A stretch of DNA of 64,000 nucleotides from contig CM040094.1 in the NCBI GenBank assembly GCA_022496805.1, positions 2,379,501-2,443,500 on the forward strand, read 5' to 3'. Made by a program: the position numbers and the translations under genes. Numbering within the stretch: the first letter of the stretch is position 1; every line of letters begins with the position of its first letter. The DNA comes from Pohlia nutans. Its lineage: Eukaryota > Streptophyta > Bryopsida > Bryales > Mniaceae. The notes beneath the pieces were generated by a model that made no database searches, was not told where the DNA came from, and saw nothing but the letters and a program-made list of their open reading frames with translations. Below, in pieces: positions 45,887 to 57,960 of the stretch.

Positions 45887-48179
45887 AGGTGTGGATCCAT
45901 TCCAAATACAAGAAATACATGTTGTGTTCTACTTGCCGCAAAGGGATTTTCAAATTTTTAGGGGTTAAGGTCAAAAGTGAAGTTAAAATTCACATCAACA
46001 TGATTTTAATGAGCAATTGGGTTTCAATTTGGAACTATCTATTTACAACAAATGTCAAATATACACCAACGTATCTACTATTCCCATCAACCCTTTAGAG
46101 GTTAAATAAAAATTAAAACTTCAAAAACTGCTTCAAAAAAATATGACAACTTTATAAACCAACCATAATCAACAACAAAAGAAAATACAACAAAATATCA
46201 TAAAACACCTTTAAAACACTCTGAAAGATCTATAAACTTTGCATCCTCATTTAACTTCTCCTCCTCCAAATTCTTGGCTACGTTAGATCATCAAAGCAAT
46301 GCCAAACTTAAGTAGTTGAATCACTCACTAGTGCTACGACACTTATTCTCACTCTTGTATTAAACCCAACATTGTGCCCCATTCAATCAAAAGTTTGGAA
46401 ACTATCATGCTCTTCCTACTTGGCTTGAGTAAAAACCTACTCAAACATCCTCCTATTCATTGGCTTCTATAAAAATAAAAATAAACCCTCCTTCCTTGGG
46501 GTTCAAAGCAATTTTTAGTAAATGGTTTTGGTCCTTCATTGGAGTTGCAACATAAACCTCATGTAAGTTTCTAGAATGGTGAGAAATCCGTAAAATGATG
46601 ATTTTTTTTATGGATTATAAAAAAATTCAAAAATTCAAAAATTCAAAAATTTCTTAACTTGTGGTCGTCATGTTCTTATAGTAGCTACACCAAAATCCCC
46701 ATAAGATGAGTGGGCCATAAACCGATGTCAACCATAAACATAATCTTATAATTACTTCATGAAAGACACTTCACTGTACCAAAAACCAACAAACACAAAT
46801 GTAGTTTAGTGATTTCTTGACTCTGAATGACTACCTGGACTAACCTCATTTGTGGGAACTTTGTGTATTCTAAGATTTTTTTTTGTGATCCTTCAAGACA
46901 AATTCTCTCTCAATTTTAGATCAAGTCTATTGTCACAAATAGGCAACCCAGACCTTGAACTTCAAAAATTCATAACTTATTCGATATAGCTTCAAAAATT
47001 GTAATTCAACTTGGAGTAGATTTAGAATCAATTTGCTAATTCATTCAAACTACCACATTGCACTTCAGATTACTATAAATAGTCACAGTGCTCAAAGTGT
47101 CGGTTTGTGGCCCACTCACCTTATATTGTATTGATGTTCTTGGCCCATGGTAGGTACGATAGGCTTCACTAATGATTATTCTTTCAAAATATTGTGGTAA
47201 AATTCATCCAAATTGGACGATTTTTTTTCAAATTGGATGAAAAGTTGTTGAAAGGGATGAATGTACCCACGCCATCCACCTACCCACAGTATACGGTGAT
47301 TTCGGTGTAGTTAGACAACAACTTGGCAGGGGAAAAATTATAAAAATAAAATGAAATACAGCAGTTTTACGAACACTGGTCTGGAACTAACAAAAGTACT
47401 CAAGCATGAAACCTAACTCCTCTGCAACAGTTTCGCCCCATCGAGAACAGACAATAGAAACAGACACCGAGAACACGTTGGCGGGCATTAACCGTGATGA
47501 AGCTCGACTGCGCAGAAGTAATTAATTAATTAACTTTGCTTGTTCAAAACTGACACTGTGGCAGAGCAGACGGACGAGTGACGAAATCATTGGCATGAGG
47601 AATTAACGCAACACTCAAATTACTGGGATTCTCATCCACCTGCACAGCTGACATGAAGTTAAATTGCCATTGGTATGTCATGCATATGAAGTACATATTA
47701 GCTGTCTGACATTGCAATTCTTTTACCTACTGTAAATTAGCCAGCCGTTACTTGTAAAGACCTGCTAAAAAAACCTGTAAGAAGAGAAGCCCAAAGTTTT
47801 AGAATTTAAAAAATTAAAATTAAAATTGTATAGTGAAAAAGAGAATCTTAAAAATTATTCACGTAATTTGGCATTTCTTGTTATTATTTGGCTTGTGATG
47901 ACGACCGGGTATGGTATTTGTTTCGCTCAAAACATGAGCGTGTTAACATGTAACCATGTAACTCTAAGCGGGAGTGAGAATGACTCTAAGGTTAAAGCAT
48001 CCCCGTGTGATTCAATTTTTATATTGAAAAAGATATTTTGAACCATCTGAATCACAAGGAAGGGTCTTAATTGCCAATTGAATAGTAAAAATGCACCGTA
48101 GTGTAGTGTATTTAAAAAAATTAAAATCGAAAAAGGGGGAGGGAGAGGTGGAGAAGGTAGTGGTGAAGATCACTATTTG
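45887..48179. other. Gene-free stretch
   Basis: A TTTAGGGGTTAA at 45957-45968 and CCCTTTAGAGGTTAA at 46091-46105 are stray element ends. 46620-46650 is an AAAATTC tandem. The 71-codon frame at 47826 has a hydrophobic helix (LAFLVIIWLVM) but lies in sequence partly repeated near 54770-54890 and is not supported as a gene. Confidence 0.45.
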
Positions 48180-48595
48180 TTTCACTAGCTCAGTATCAAC
48201 ACTTGTCGTAAGAGGAGGGATGGGGTCGGTTGGCCTTTTCTGCCTATGATAAACTCACTGGCAGCACCAAGTCATGGATATCACCATATTTCTCAAACGG
48301 ATTCAACAAGAATCAAACCCGGACCGCATATTTGAGATACATAATCCTCTACCAACCAACCACATAACTCATGACTTGGCGAACTTACACCACACCAACA
48401 CCTAAATCACCTTCCAACATATGGTTACTTTTATTGATTCTCGGTTACCAAAGTGTCTATCTTCAAAAAAGGAGAGTAGTTTTGCAACAACGGCCCTTTG
48501 CTCGGTGGACATTGGATCACTGTCATTATAAACAAACACCTTACTCATGTTGGCCCCCTCCTTGGCCCCGACAAAGGTCCCAAGTTTTTATCTAT
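48180..48595 (-). repeat. tRNA-like-box repeat, copy 2 (uninterrupted)
   Basis: - strand: A-box-like GGTTGGTTGGTAGAGGA followed about 30 bases later by B-box-like GGGTTTGATTCTTG, the spacing of a tRNA-derived promoter. Homology with 41290-42440 extends to both sides. The open frame at 48371-48757 runs through it and is not a gene. Confidence 0.5.
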
Positions 48596-48599
48596 CTAT

Positions 48600-49115
48600 C
48601 TATTTTAAGTTTTGAGGATATTTTTACCAAAATTCAATTTAAATCATTAAAATGCTGTGTTTTGAATTTGAGAATAACTAGTAATATAAACTTTACCAAA
48701 TTTGGATTCTACTACACTTTGATTTTTTTGAGAAAATTTAAGTTTAATTTTTTTTAGTTACAGTCACAAGTTGAATACCTATTACCACGGGATGGTTATT
48801 TTTGCTAATTTTATAGTCATTGTGAAAACAAAAGTCCACCATGATGATCTTCATTGTGATTTACACTCATGATAGAAATTTCAGCGTGATTAAATATACA
48901 TTATAATTGATAAAAATTTCCTTAGCATTCACTTCAAAAAATAATAATAATTTCACATTTTCACAAAAATGTATGGAAATGTTGTGACACGTAGTATGCA
49001 CATGCTTTCATGTACTAAAATTATAATATTGAATTTTGATATGAATGAGAGTGCCAAAACAAATTGTGGAATGTGATGCTAATTCCATGGTAATAGGTCC
49101 CGTTCTTTAGTTGAA
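48600..49115 (-). mobile_element. TTAA-type element, subfamily C, degenerate copy
   Basis: Inverted match to 4303-4840: CCACGGGATGGTTATTTTTG, then CATTCACTTCAAAAAATAAT and CCATGGTAATAGGTCC, in the expected order. The end reads GGTCCCGTTCTTTAGTTGAA instead of the canonical terminus. Confidence 0.55.
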
Positions 49116-49588
49116 ATATGATGATGTTGAAATTATACGCTGATGATGTCAATGAGTCTGAATTTTGATGATGCAGCACATTCATTTGATATATAATTTG
49201 CTCCTGTCACTTGCATGTTCTAGTAAATGGTTCAAAAACCGAGAAAAAACACAGTCACTTAATCTATTATTTTAAATGAACAAGGGAAGTAAATGCTTGC
49301 AAGATGATGAGCACGAATGAAAATGAAAATTTGCAAGTTGGGTTGGACGCAATATTGATGCTGCTGTCTTACATGTTTGCAGTTCACATGCTTGGCACTG
49401 GACACTCACTGCTCATTCTTCCATTTTAAATTCCTGTTTTAAATCCCTGCATGGGAAGGAAACTTATTAATGTCCATACAACTTTAGTTGCGCTGCTCCT
49501 CTTATTTATGGACCAACCGATAGATGGATGGACGGATGGAACCGACGGATGGATGGACGGACCGTAACCCGGGGCTCTCACGGGGAAA
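49116..49588. other. Spacer with GATG/GGAC simple repeat
   Basis: GATGGATGGACGGATGG-type tetranucleotide repeats at about 49521-49562. No gene. Confidence 0.5.
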
Positions 49589-49854
49589 GACTCTAAATCC
49601 CCGGATGTTAATGCAAGAGGACAAAAAATTGTTCCCTATTTTGAACATGTAGGGACCCACCTTAAAAAATAATCCTCCCTATCAAGGGTTTAAAATTGCC
49701 AAGGGGTTTCCCTCAACCAATTTTGGGATGTAGGTCCCAAATTTACAAAAGAAAATGCCAAAAAAAAGACCCTAGATTGCCCAAATTGGAAATTTTAAAA
49801 AATGGGGCCTACGAGCGAACAATGCTTGCATTAACGTCGGGGGGATTTAGAGTC
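49589..49854. mobile_element. MITE with 30-bp inverted ends, copy 1
   Basis: 266 bp. Left end GACTCTAAATCCCCGGATGT and following TAATGCAAG; the right end is the near-perfect complement (CTTGCATTAACGTCGGGGGG, then ATTTAGAGTC). A related copy is nested at 55978-56270. Confidence 0.75.
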
Positions 49855-50040
49855 AGGGTCTTTTGAGCACTATGTGTTGTTTGGAAATTGATCACGTTTG
49901 CTATGCAACTGGGGGGGGGGTCTTGCAGCTTGACAATGGAAAGAAACAAAAAGAGCGTCAATCCTTTGCTCTTGTAAATTTGTGGTTGCTTTGTCACTTG
50001 CAACAAACTTTCTCTCATTTGCATTACAATCATCAATTTT

Positions 50041-50368
50041 CATGACACTAAATGGCGTACTTTGTGTCCAAAGAGAACTGATGTCTTTTACTACAATTCG
50101 TTCAAAGGTGAAGAGAAATATTATGTCCCTCAAGACTATATAGAAGTTAGCCACTTGTCATTCCCGCTTTCATTTAGAGTGCCATGTTCTTTTCAAGTAA
50201 TGTAAGTGACATGAGGAGGCATGCCATATTTATTATACAGTTGCCATGTGTCATTGGAACACAACAATCATTTTTTCTTACAAGAACACTATATTTCTCT
50301 AAAATTAAATAGTGTCCAGGTTTAAAAAATTGTATCCCGAGGCATATAATACGCCATTCAGTGTAGTG
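50041..50368. mobile_element. CACTA-ended MITE variant
   Basis: Left CATGACACTAAATGGCGTAC; right complement CACTACACTGAATGGCGTA. Same outer bases as 16956, 25776 and 30329, but a different inner terminal sequence. Confidence 0.65.
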
Positions 50369-50525
50369 CAAAGGCGGGCTCCTTCTTTCACCATAAATTA
50401 CCGCCCAAAAGTGTTCAATTTCACCAAATATTTAGATTTTATTTAATTTATAATGACAAAACTCCATTAAAATCTATAACTTTCACACTATAGGTCCAAA
50501 CGCAACGAAACAAACTTTGTACCCT

Positions 50526-50544
50526 CCCCCCCCCCCCCCCCCCC
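50526..50544. repeat. 19-C homopolymer run
   Basis: Nineteen consecutive C after CCCT in otherwise AT-rich DNA; could form a G-quadruplex or i-motif. A 19-G run occurs at 56226-56244. Confidence 0.9.
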
Positions 50545-50658
50545 TTTGTTGAGAACTTTGTGACGCTATCACAAATGCGATCAACGGGCACACAATTCAA
50601 GAGATCTCAATGCAACTTACAAACAAAAAAATCAAAAACAAATAACATGTCTTAACCT

Positions 50659-51233
50659 TTAACCCCTAATTGCCCAAGCAGGCGTTTTTGGCCTGATGTA
50701 CAGATTTCATCCGTATTTTCTCATCCGTCATGCACTTTTTGTGGTGTGATTTTTTTACTGAATTTTTTATGGGAAGTTAGCTTCATGTATGTGATTTGAT
50801 CGAAAAGGAAATAATTTTTGAAAAAATTATGCCTCATTTTGTATTGTAGTGTTTCACCGAAAATCTTGAAGATTTTGGTCTAACAGTGTTCTTGAAAAAA
50901 AAAACTATTAAAATCAAGCATCCAAAAAATCTCCAAAAATCACTACACCTAAAGTACTACATTATAACCTTTCACAAAAAGTTTCATCCACATATTGTCA
51001 ATATCTTATTCGTAATTAAATTACAAAATGATTTTTTATTTTATGTTTCAAAATTTATAAAAAAAGATTAGTGATAGCAGTCATAGATCTAACCGTATAG
51101 ATAGAATCTAAAATTAAAAATGTATAACTTTTATTCATACATCAAGTTCTAAATATTCATATTAATTGCATTTTATAATGCATCTTTGCAAAACTGCCTA
51201 AACTGGACATAGGTGAGGACGTTTAGGGGTTAA
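50659..51233 (-). mobile_element. TTAA/CCC element, subfamily B, copy 2
   Basis: 575 bp from TTAACCCCTAATTGCCCAAG to GACGTTTAGGGGTTAA, inverted relative to 10411-10983 and nearly identical to it over its length. Confidence 0.8.
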
Positions 51234-52203
51234 CTACCCATGTGTCCATTTTTGGATGATGTACATATTTCATTCATGTTTTCACATCTATCATCCACTT
51301 TTTGCAATATAGATTTTACTATAGAAATTATAGGAAATTTTTTACTAAGGATTTTTTACTATAGATTTTATGGAAATTTTGCTTCATGCATGTGTGAACC
51401 AATTAGGAAGGGGATGATTTGTGAAATTTTTATGCCCCATTTCATGTTGCAATGATTCACCAAATTAAACTTTCTAAGATCTCAGTTCAAAAAGTTCAAA
51501 AGTGCTTTTGAAAAATTCAACTCATCAAATTAAGCAACCCAAAACTTTCCAAACATCACTACATTTAAAGTATTACATTTCAACCAGGATTTCAACCCAT
51601 CACAGTAAATTTCATTCATAGATTGTTAATGTTTTATTTGTAATTGAATTACAAAAGAATTTTGAATTTTAAGTTTCAAATTTTATACAAAATAATGGTG
51701 ATAGCAATCATAGATTGTATGGATAGAACTGAAATTTAAAATGGACAACTTTCATTCACACATCAACTAAGTTCGAAATATCTCTCTTATTTGCATTTTA
51801 TAATGCATCTTTGTAATTCTCCAAATTTGAAGAGGGATGTGAGCATTTAGGGGTTTATTATATAGATATTGTCAATCTATGAATAAAATTTGTTGTGATG
51901 TGTTGAAATGTAATAATCTAAGTGTAATGTTTTTTTTGGAGACTTTTTGGTTTCTTAGTTTTATGAAAACACTTTTGAACCAAGATCTTAGAATTTTTCG
52001 GTGAATCACTTCAACATGAAATGAGGCATACAAAATTCACTAACCATCCCCTTTCTAGAGAGTTCTCACATGCATAAAGCCGTCTTGTCATAGAATTTTG
52101 TAGTATTTTTTTGGATTACAAAAAGTGGCTTGATGAATGAAAACTTATTAATATTTATCATTCATCATTCAAAATGTGGATGCTTGGTCCTTTAGAGGTT
52201 AAT
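51234..52203. mobile_element. Diverged subfamily B copies in series
   Basis: 51234-51858 resembles the preceding element (GATGTACATATTTCATTCAT; ends GTGAGCATTTAGGGGTTTA). 51859-52203 is a partial copy in the other orientation, ending GGTCCTTTAGAGGTTAA. Consistent with repeated insertion into or next to TTAA sites of older copies. Confidence 0.5.
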
Positions 52204-52250
52204 CATTGGTTCCTTCTTTAACGATTAACCTAAGGTGTTGTTGAAGATCA

Positions 52251-52795
52251 TTAACCTTCTTACGCACGGATTCAACATTGTTTTTATAAATTCGTTATAA
52301 AATGTTTGATGAAAAACAAAAATGGAGTTGATATACAAAGTTAAGTTGTAAATGTCAATGTGAAGATCACATATGTATGGTTGAGTTCATCATATTTTTT
52401 TAATTTATATTTCAAAAGTAATTTTGCAAGGTTTTCTCTTGAAATTCTATTAAAAATCCCAAATTAATACAACACTTAAATAATATTGTAATGAAATTGG
52501 AACATGTACTACAAGATGTTATGGTTTCCATTATTTTATTTTACTTAATTTGGAAAATCATGTTTAACATCTCACTTTTTGAACTAAGAATGAAACTTGA
52601 TATAAACCAATCGTGTTGTTTTTCAAAAAATCACAATATCTTATTTTGAAGATCCATACCGTACGAATGATAGTCAATTAGCACAAGAATCAAGAAAATT
52701 TTGGATGGATGAAAAATTGTACAAGATGTAATGTTGAGAAAGGTTACAATCTATTCATTGTCCAATATATGAATGCAAGTGCGTCAAAGGGTTAA
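52251..52795 (-). mobile_element. TTAA/CCC MITE, subfamily A, copy 3
   Basis: 545 bp, left TTAACCTTCTTACGCACGG, right GTGCGTCAAAGGGTTAA. Same orientation as 43195-43748. The left end has lost one C of CCC. Confidence 0.7.
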
Positions 52796-53863
52796 ACAGA
52801 CTTCTTGAAGGGATAATCAAATGTTAGTGATACACTTTAAATTGTATCAATAGAGTTATTTGTAAAGTCCCTCAAATCCCTTCTTTTTGACCTGTAAAAT
52901 GGAAAGGAGAGGATCTGCATGATCTTACTGTAGACCCAAAATAGAACACTGGATGGATTGAAATTTTTAATCATAAAAATTTGGAGGGAGGGAGAAGAAT
53001 TGGGTAGTGGGTGGGACCATGAGGAGAAGTGGTGTCAGAATGCTCTGGTACTAGCTCTGGTCCATGAAAAAAGCAGGACAGAAGACCGGATGCCTTTACA
53101 AATAACTCAAATGTATTGTAAAATTCAACATCTGTGAATTTATTTTCCAAATTAATAGTCCAAATAGACATTTTTTAATAAATTGGTAAAATTGACCTAC
53201 TATTTTTTCTTGTCTTTTGGCTCTTCAAGGTTAGGTTACAAGAAATTTTGTAAATAAATCATCATGATCTAATACTAAATCAAAAGAATGTAATTAAAGA
53301 TAAATTCACTTTGGCATTCTATTCGATGACATTTGGTTTTTAAATGATTTGATCAATGTATTTGATGAGCTACAGTTACCAATTTGTAACATAGGGAACT
53401 AGTTCGAGTTAGTTGACATACAAATTGATGTAAATAAATACTTCCTTGATAGAAGGTGCAGTACCTTCCAGCTTCATAGATCACAATGATATTTCTAAAG
53501 TGGTACTATGAATATTTTTCTTTGGGGGCAAGCTCAATTTTTTTGTTATTTCATTTTGGGAGTCCTGTGGGTTATTTTTAAAATTTTAAAATCCTAAATT
53601 TGATCCTACGCCCCCAATTTTTCTCTAGGGGTAGGAAAGTCACAAAATTGACTACTAACATTTTCAATACATTTCTAAAGTTAGAAAACTTTTGTATAAA
53701 GAAGATCCTCAAAACTCACACCTTTAATGGACTTGAGTTCATAAGAGAAGCTGAAATTTAGATCAATGCAGTTCTAATGAGCTATTAAGATCCCAATTTA
53801 GAATTTTTGGTGGGCAACAAGTCTCAATTATACGACCACGTATATACTATCTCCATGGGACGT
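52796..53863. other. Gene-free stretch
   Basis: No exon or RNA gene recognised. The last about 160 bp are an inverted partial match to 44822-44975. Confidence 0.45.
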
Positions 53864-54419
53864 TTAACCCTTTAGCGCGCTGGCGTTCAGAATCTGGACG
53901 CCGGATGAATTTGAGCAGCTCGATTTCTGTAGGTACTGGATGTTTTTCATCCAATTTTTTATTTTTTATTTTTTTCATTCTTGTGCTAGTTGAATACCAT
54001 TTGTACGGTATGGATCTTCCAAATAAGATAATGTGAATTTTTGAAAAATTACAAAAGTGATTAATGTCAAGTTTCGATCTTAGTTCAAAAAGAAAGACCT
54101 TAAATATGATTTTCCATAGTAAGTAGAATCAAATAATGGAAACCATACTATCTCGTAGTGCATGTCATTCTAATTTCATTACAGTATATATTTTTTAAAT
54201 TGTGTTAATTTTGGATTTTTAATTGAATTTCAAGAGAAAACCTTGCAAAATTACTTTAAAAATATTAATAATAAATATGATGAATCCAACCGTACGGATG
54301 TTATCTACACATTGACATTTGCAACTTTGTTTTGTACATCAACTCCATTTCCGTTTTTCATCAACCATTTTATAACAAATCTTTGAAAACAGTGTTGAAT
54401 CGGGACGTTAAAGGGTTAA
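53864..54419 (+). mobile_element. TTAA/CCC MITE, subfamily A, copy 4
   Basis: 556 bp from TTAACCCTTTAGCGCGCTGG to GGGACGTTAAAGGGTTAA, same orientation as 1354-1901. Confidence 0.75.
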
Positions 54420-55603
54420 GGTTTAATGAATGACCAGATGAGCAATATTACTATGCAATTGTTATAGCACCGTATCAGGCAAGGTACTCACTCCAGTTTT
54501 CATTTATGTTAAATGCACATGATCATTGTGGTATAAATCATTGTGGTATGGATAAATGCTTTATTGTTAGTATAGTTCAACTGTCTTGTTTGAGTGGTGA
54601 GTGGTGAATATAACAATAAATTGTACCCCCCAGTCAGTTGAAAAAATTCACATCAAACCCCCACTTATTTCTGAACAAAGTTGATAGAGGCATATTACCG
54701 TACATGACCGTCAAGGCTGGCAAAAAAATAATTATAAGGAGAGAAGCCTAAATCTTTAAGAAAATATTTATTATGAAACAAATCTAATTTGATTGATGAA
54801 AAAAGAGAACTTTGAAGAATATTCACAAATATTTGGCATTTCTTTGAAAAAAAAAAATTCCAAAAAAACTAAAAATTTAGGATGAGATGTTGACCCCGAC
54901 GGCCAGGTAACATATTATAGCAATATTATAGCAATTAAATACTAACAATATTTAATTTTTTGACGAATTTTTCCAAAATGTTACCTGAAATTGAAAACAA
55001 TGAATATAATCATCAAATGTATCTCTAAAAAAATCATAAAATTTGTCAAAATTTGGATGAACTTTACTCTAGCCTCTAATGCACCAAGACCCTCAAACAG
55101 GGCTCCAGGTTTTTTTTAACAATTTTGAGTAGGTCGTATATGAACATCCTCTTGCCCAATTTTTATTTATTTATACTTTTTTCTCAACACATACAATGTA
55201 TAATACTGGTTCTAGCGATATAAAGTTTGGTCCTATGTGAGTTATATTTTCCACAATATGATCGATTAAATTTGTCATTTTAAAATAATGAATCCTTGGC
55301 CCTCTAGGGGCTAATAAATTGGATGGATGAAAGTATGGATGTGGTGAATGGAACTACCAAACATGTTCTTACTCGCCTGCAATTTCTAGGTGCGTGTTGC
55401 ACTACCAATGAAAATAAAGAAAATAATAGCTGGTAAAATACCATTACTATTTTTATTACAATTAATTGCAGGCAGAAAGAAGTGATCCAATTGTCCTACA
55501 CCAAAGAAATCTGAAATAATGTTGCATAATTAGAGACATTCCATACATTCAAATAACCTTTAAATGGAATTAAGAAGGCTGAACCATGACTTAGGCAAGG
55601 ACT
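54420..55603. other. Gene-free stretch
   Basis: A degenerate TTAA-type end (CTCTAGGGGCTAA) lies at about 55303-55315, related to 18640-18679. Nothing else recognised. Confidence 0.45.
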
Positions 55604-56771
55604 AAGGTGGAGGCACCTAAAACCACCTGTTTAAACCTTGGCTTAAAATACCCCCTTCTTTTACACAAATAGAACAAATTCCATTGTAAGAGAATAAAAC
55701 ACAACGCTACTCTAGTCGGAATTGGCCTAGGGAAAGAACCAGGGTCGGACAACGATCAAGGAACAAAGCAAACAAAGATAGGGGCACCCGGGTGTCAGGG
55801 CGGCGACCACGGCTCCGCACCAAACCGTTAACTCAAAATGAACAAACCCGCCGGCCCAACTAACACCCACTGGGGTTGGTCCCCCTCCAAAGAAGCAAAC
55901 AACTCTTGTCTGCACCAACACGCTACAAAGTTGGCAACCGCTTGTGTCCATTTAGCAAGGGGGGAGACGGGGCACTTTCATCTAAATCCCCCTTGATGTT
56001 AATGCAAGCAGTATTCATCCATGAGTCCCATTTTCTAAAATTTCTATTTTGGGCCTCATAGGGGTTTTTTGGGTAATTTTTTAATTAAAAATTTGAGATC
56101 TACGACTATAAATTAGTCAAATAGGCTCCACTTAGGAATTTTAAACTATTGGAAGAGGAGGTTGTTATTTAGGGTGGCTCCAACTGGACCAAAATAGGGG
56201 GCATGTTTTGTCAACTTGCATTAATGGGGGGGGGGGGGGGGGGGTTATGGGGGGATAGGGGATTGGAGTCATGACGTTTAAATTATTGTCATTGGAAAAT
56301 TTTGAAAATTGAGTTTGGACTATTTTTTCACACCTAGATAGATATTATTCGTGAACAAAATTTACTTTAATTTTCTTAATTAAATGTAATTTATATGAAA
56401 TTTGAAAGTGAAAAGTTAGTCATACTCCATTGTACCATGCAGGTCAAGGTTTTTTTTTTTTTGGTTCCTTAGAACCAGACTCCAATGTCGTGGCACAATC
56501 ACAATGGTCTAAATGTGGAGGGATCATCTTATACTACATGCATGGTGCAATGCTACAATGCAAAAAAAAAACTCCAATGTAGGTGGTGATTTTCTCAATG
56601 CAAAAGTATCATGGACTGCATCCCAAACTCTCTAATTCTGACTACTTGTAGAAGCATTTGATTGAACAAATGTTTAGTTTTAGGATTTTTGGGGATTACG
56701 ATTGGTCGGACTTTGGTTTCTTGGATAGAAGATTAGGATAGAAGGTGGGTGGTTTTAGGTGGCTCCGCCTT
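55604..56771. mobile_element. 1.17-kb element with 24-bp inverted ends
   Basis: Left AAGGTGGAGGCACCTAAAAC plus CACC; right complement AAGGCGGAGCCACCTAAAAC plus CACC, two differences in 24. The interior is partly GC-rich (55700-55960) but has no recognisable transposase; the - strand open frame 55951-55727 is Cys/Gly-rich without motifs. A smaller MITE is nested at 55978-56270. No clear target duplication, so the class is open. Confidence 0.5.
55978..56270. mobile_element. Nested MITE, copy 2, with 19-G run
   Basis: Left CATCTAAATCCCCCTTGATG then TTAATGCAAG; right CTTGCATTAATG, the G-run at 56226-56244, then GGATTGGAGTC. Related to 49589-49854; the right arm has been expanded by the G homopolymer. 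Confidence 0.65.
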
Positions 56772-56786
56772 ATTCTCATCACCTTT

Positions 56787-56787
<1 letters not shown>

Positions 56788-56835
<48 letters not shown>
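56788..56835. repeat. (TA)n microsatellite
   Basis: About 24 TA units without interruption. Confidence 0.95.
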
Positions 56836-56838
<3 letters not shown>

Positions 56839-56871
56839 ATTTTAGATATTACACCAAGCTTTTATCCTCAT

Positions 56872-57419
56872 TTAACCCTTTAAGGTCCCGATTCAACACT
56901 GTTTTCAAAGATTCGTTATAAAATGTTTGATAAAAACCTAAAATGGAGTTGATGTACAAAGAAAAGTTATAAATACCAATGTAAAGATAACATATGTACG
57001 GTTGGATTCGTAATATCTATTATTAATATTTTTTACTTAATTTTGCAAGGTTTTCTCTTGAAATTCAATTAAAAATCCAAAATTAACATTAAAAATTTTA
57101 AATTTTTTGTAATGAAATTGGAATAACATGCACTACAAGATGGTGTGGTTTTCACTATTTGATTCTACTTATTATGGAAAATCATGTTTAAGGTCTCACT
57201 TTTTGAACTACGAATGAAACTTGACATAAACTACTTTTGCTAATTTTCAAAAATCCTCAATATCTTATTTTGAAGATCCGTACCGTACAAATGGTAGTCA
57301 ACTAGCACAATATTTTTTTAAAAAATGAATGGATGAAAAACATCACTGTGGATGGTGAAGGGACGTGTCAGAAATCATCCAGCGTCCAGAATCTGGACGC
57401 TGGCGCGTCAAAGGGTTAA
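56872..57419 (-). mobile_element. TTAA/CCC MITE, subfamily A, copy 5
   Basis: 548 bp from TTAACCCTTTAAGGTCCC to GGCGCGTCAAAGGGTTAA; inverted relative to 1354-1901 and of exactly the same length. Confidence 0.8.
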
Positions 57420-57616
57420 TCTCTAAACGACAAAAAAGCCCAAATTAAACCTCATGTTTTTCTAACAGTTTTGAGTGAGTGCCATGTGAACTTCTTTTTG
57501 TTTAAATTTATTTATTTATTGACCAATATATGCAATGTTCTTCAGCCTTATTTGGACCTAATAAAATAGATTTTTTGTCTCGTTTATAAAATATATTTTC
57601 CACATGAATTTAACAT

Positions 57617-57960
57617 TTTAACCTCTAAAGGACCAAGGATTCATGGTTTTGAAATGACTAATTCAATTGATCATATTGTGAAAATTATAATTTAGATGAG
57701 ACTAAATTTTATATCACTGTCGAGAATCAACAAAGAACAATGCATATGTTTGTCAAACATCAAACAAATTTGAACAAAGGGAAGTCCATATCGAGCATAC
57801 TCAAAACTGCTATAACATCAATACCCTTGATATATTAAGGTGATACCATGATGAAATCCGCGGATATCACCTCATGAAGTTGCTACATGTTTATATCATG
57901 ATGAGCATTCTCGCTATATTTCAATTTTTTTTTCATTTTCTTTCTTTGTACGTTTAGCAG
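57617..57960. mobile_element. TTAA-type element, left end and body
   Basis: Starts TTAACCTCTAAAGGACCAAG. The first about 110 bp match, inverted, the ends at 18679 and 55315. The right limit is not found. Confidence 0.4.

Noticed and set aside
47826..48041. 71-codon frame with a membrane-like helix
   Set aside because: It lies in sequence partly repeated near 54770-54890, without recognisable homology or splice signals.
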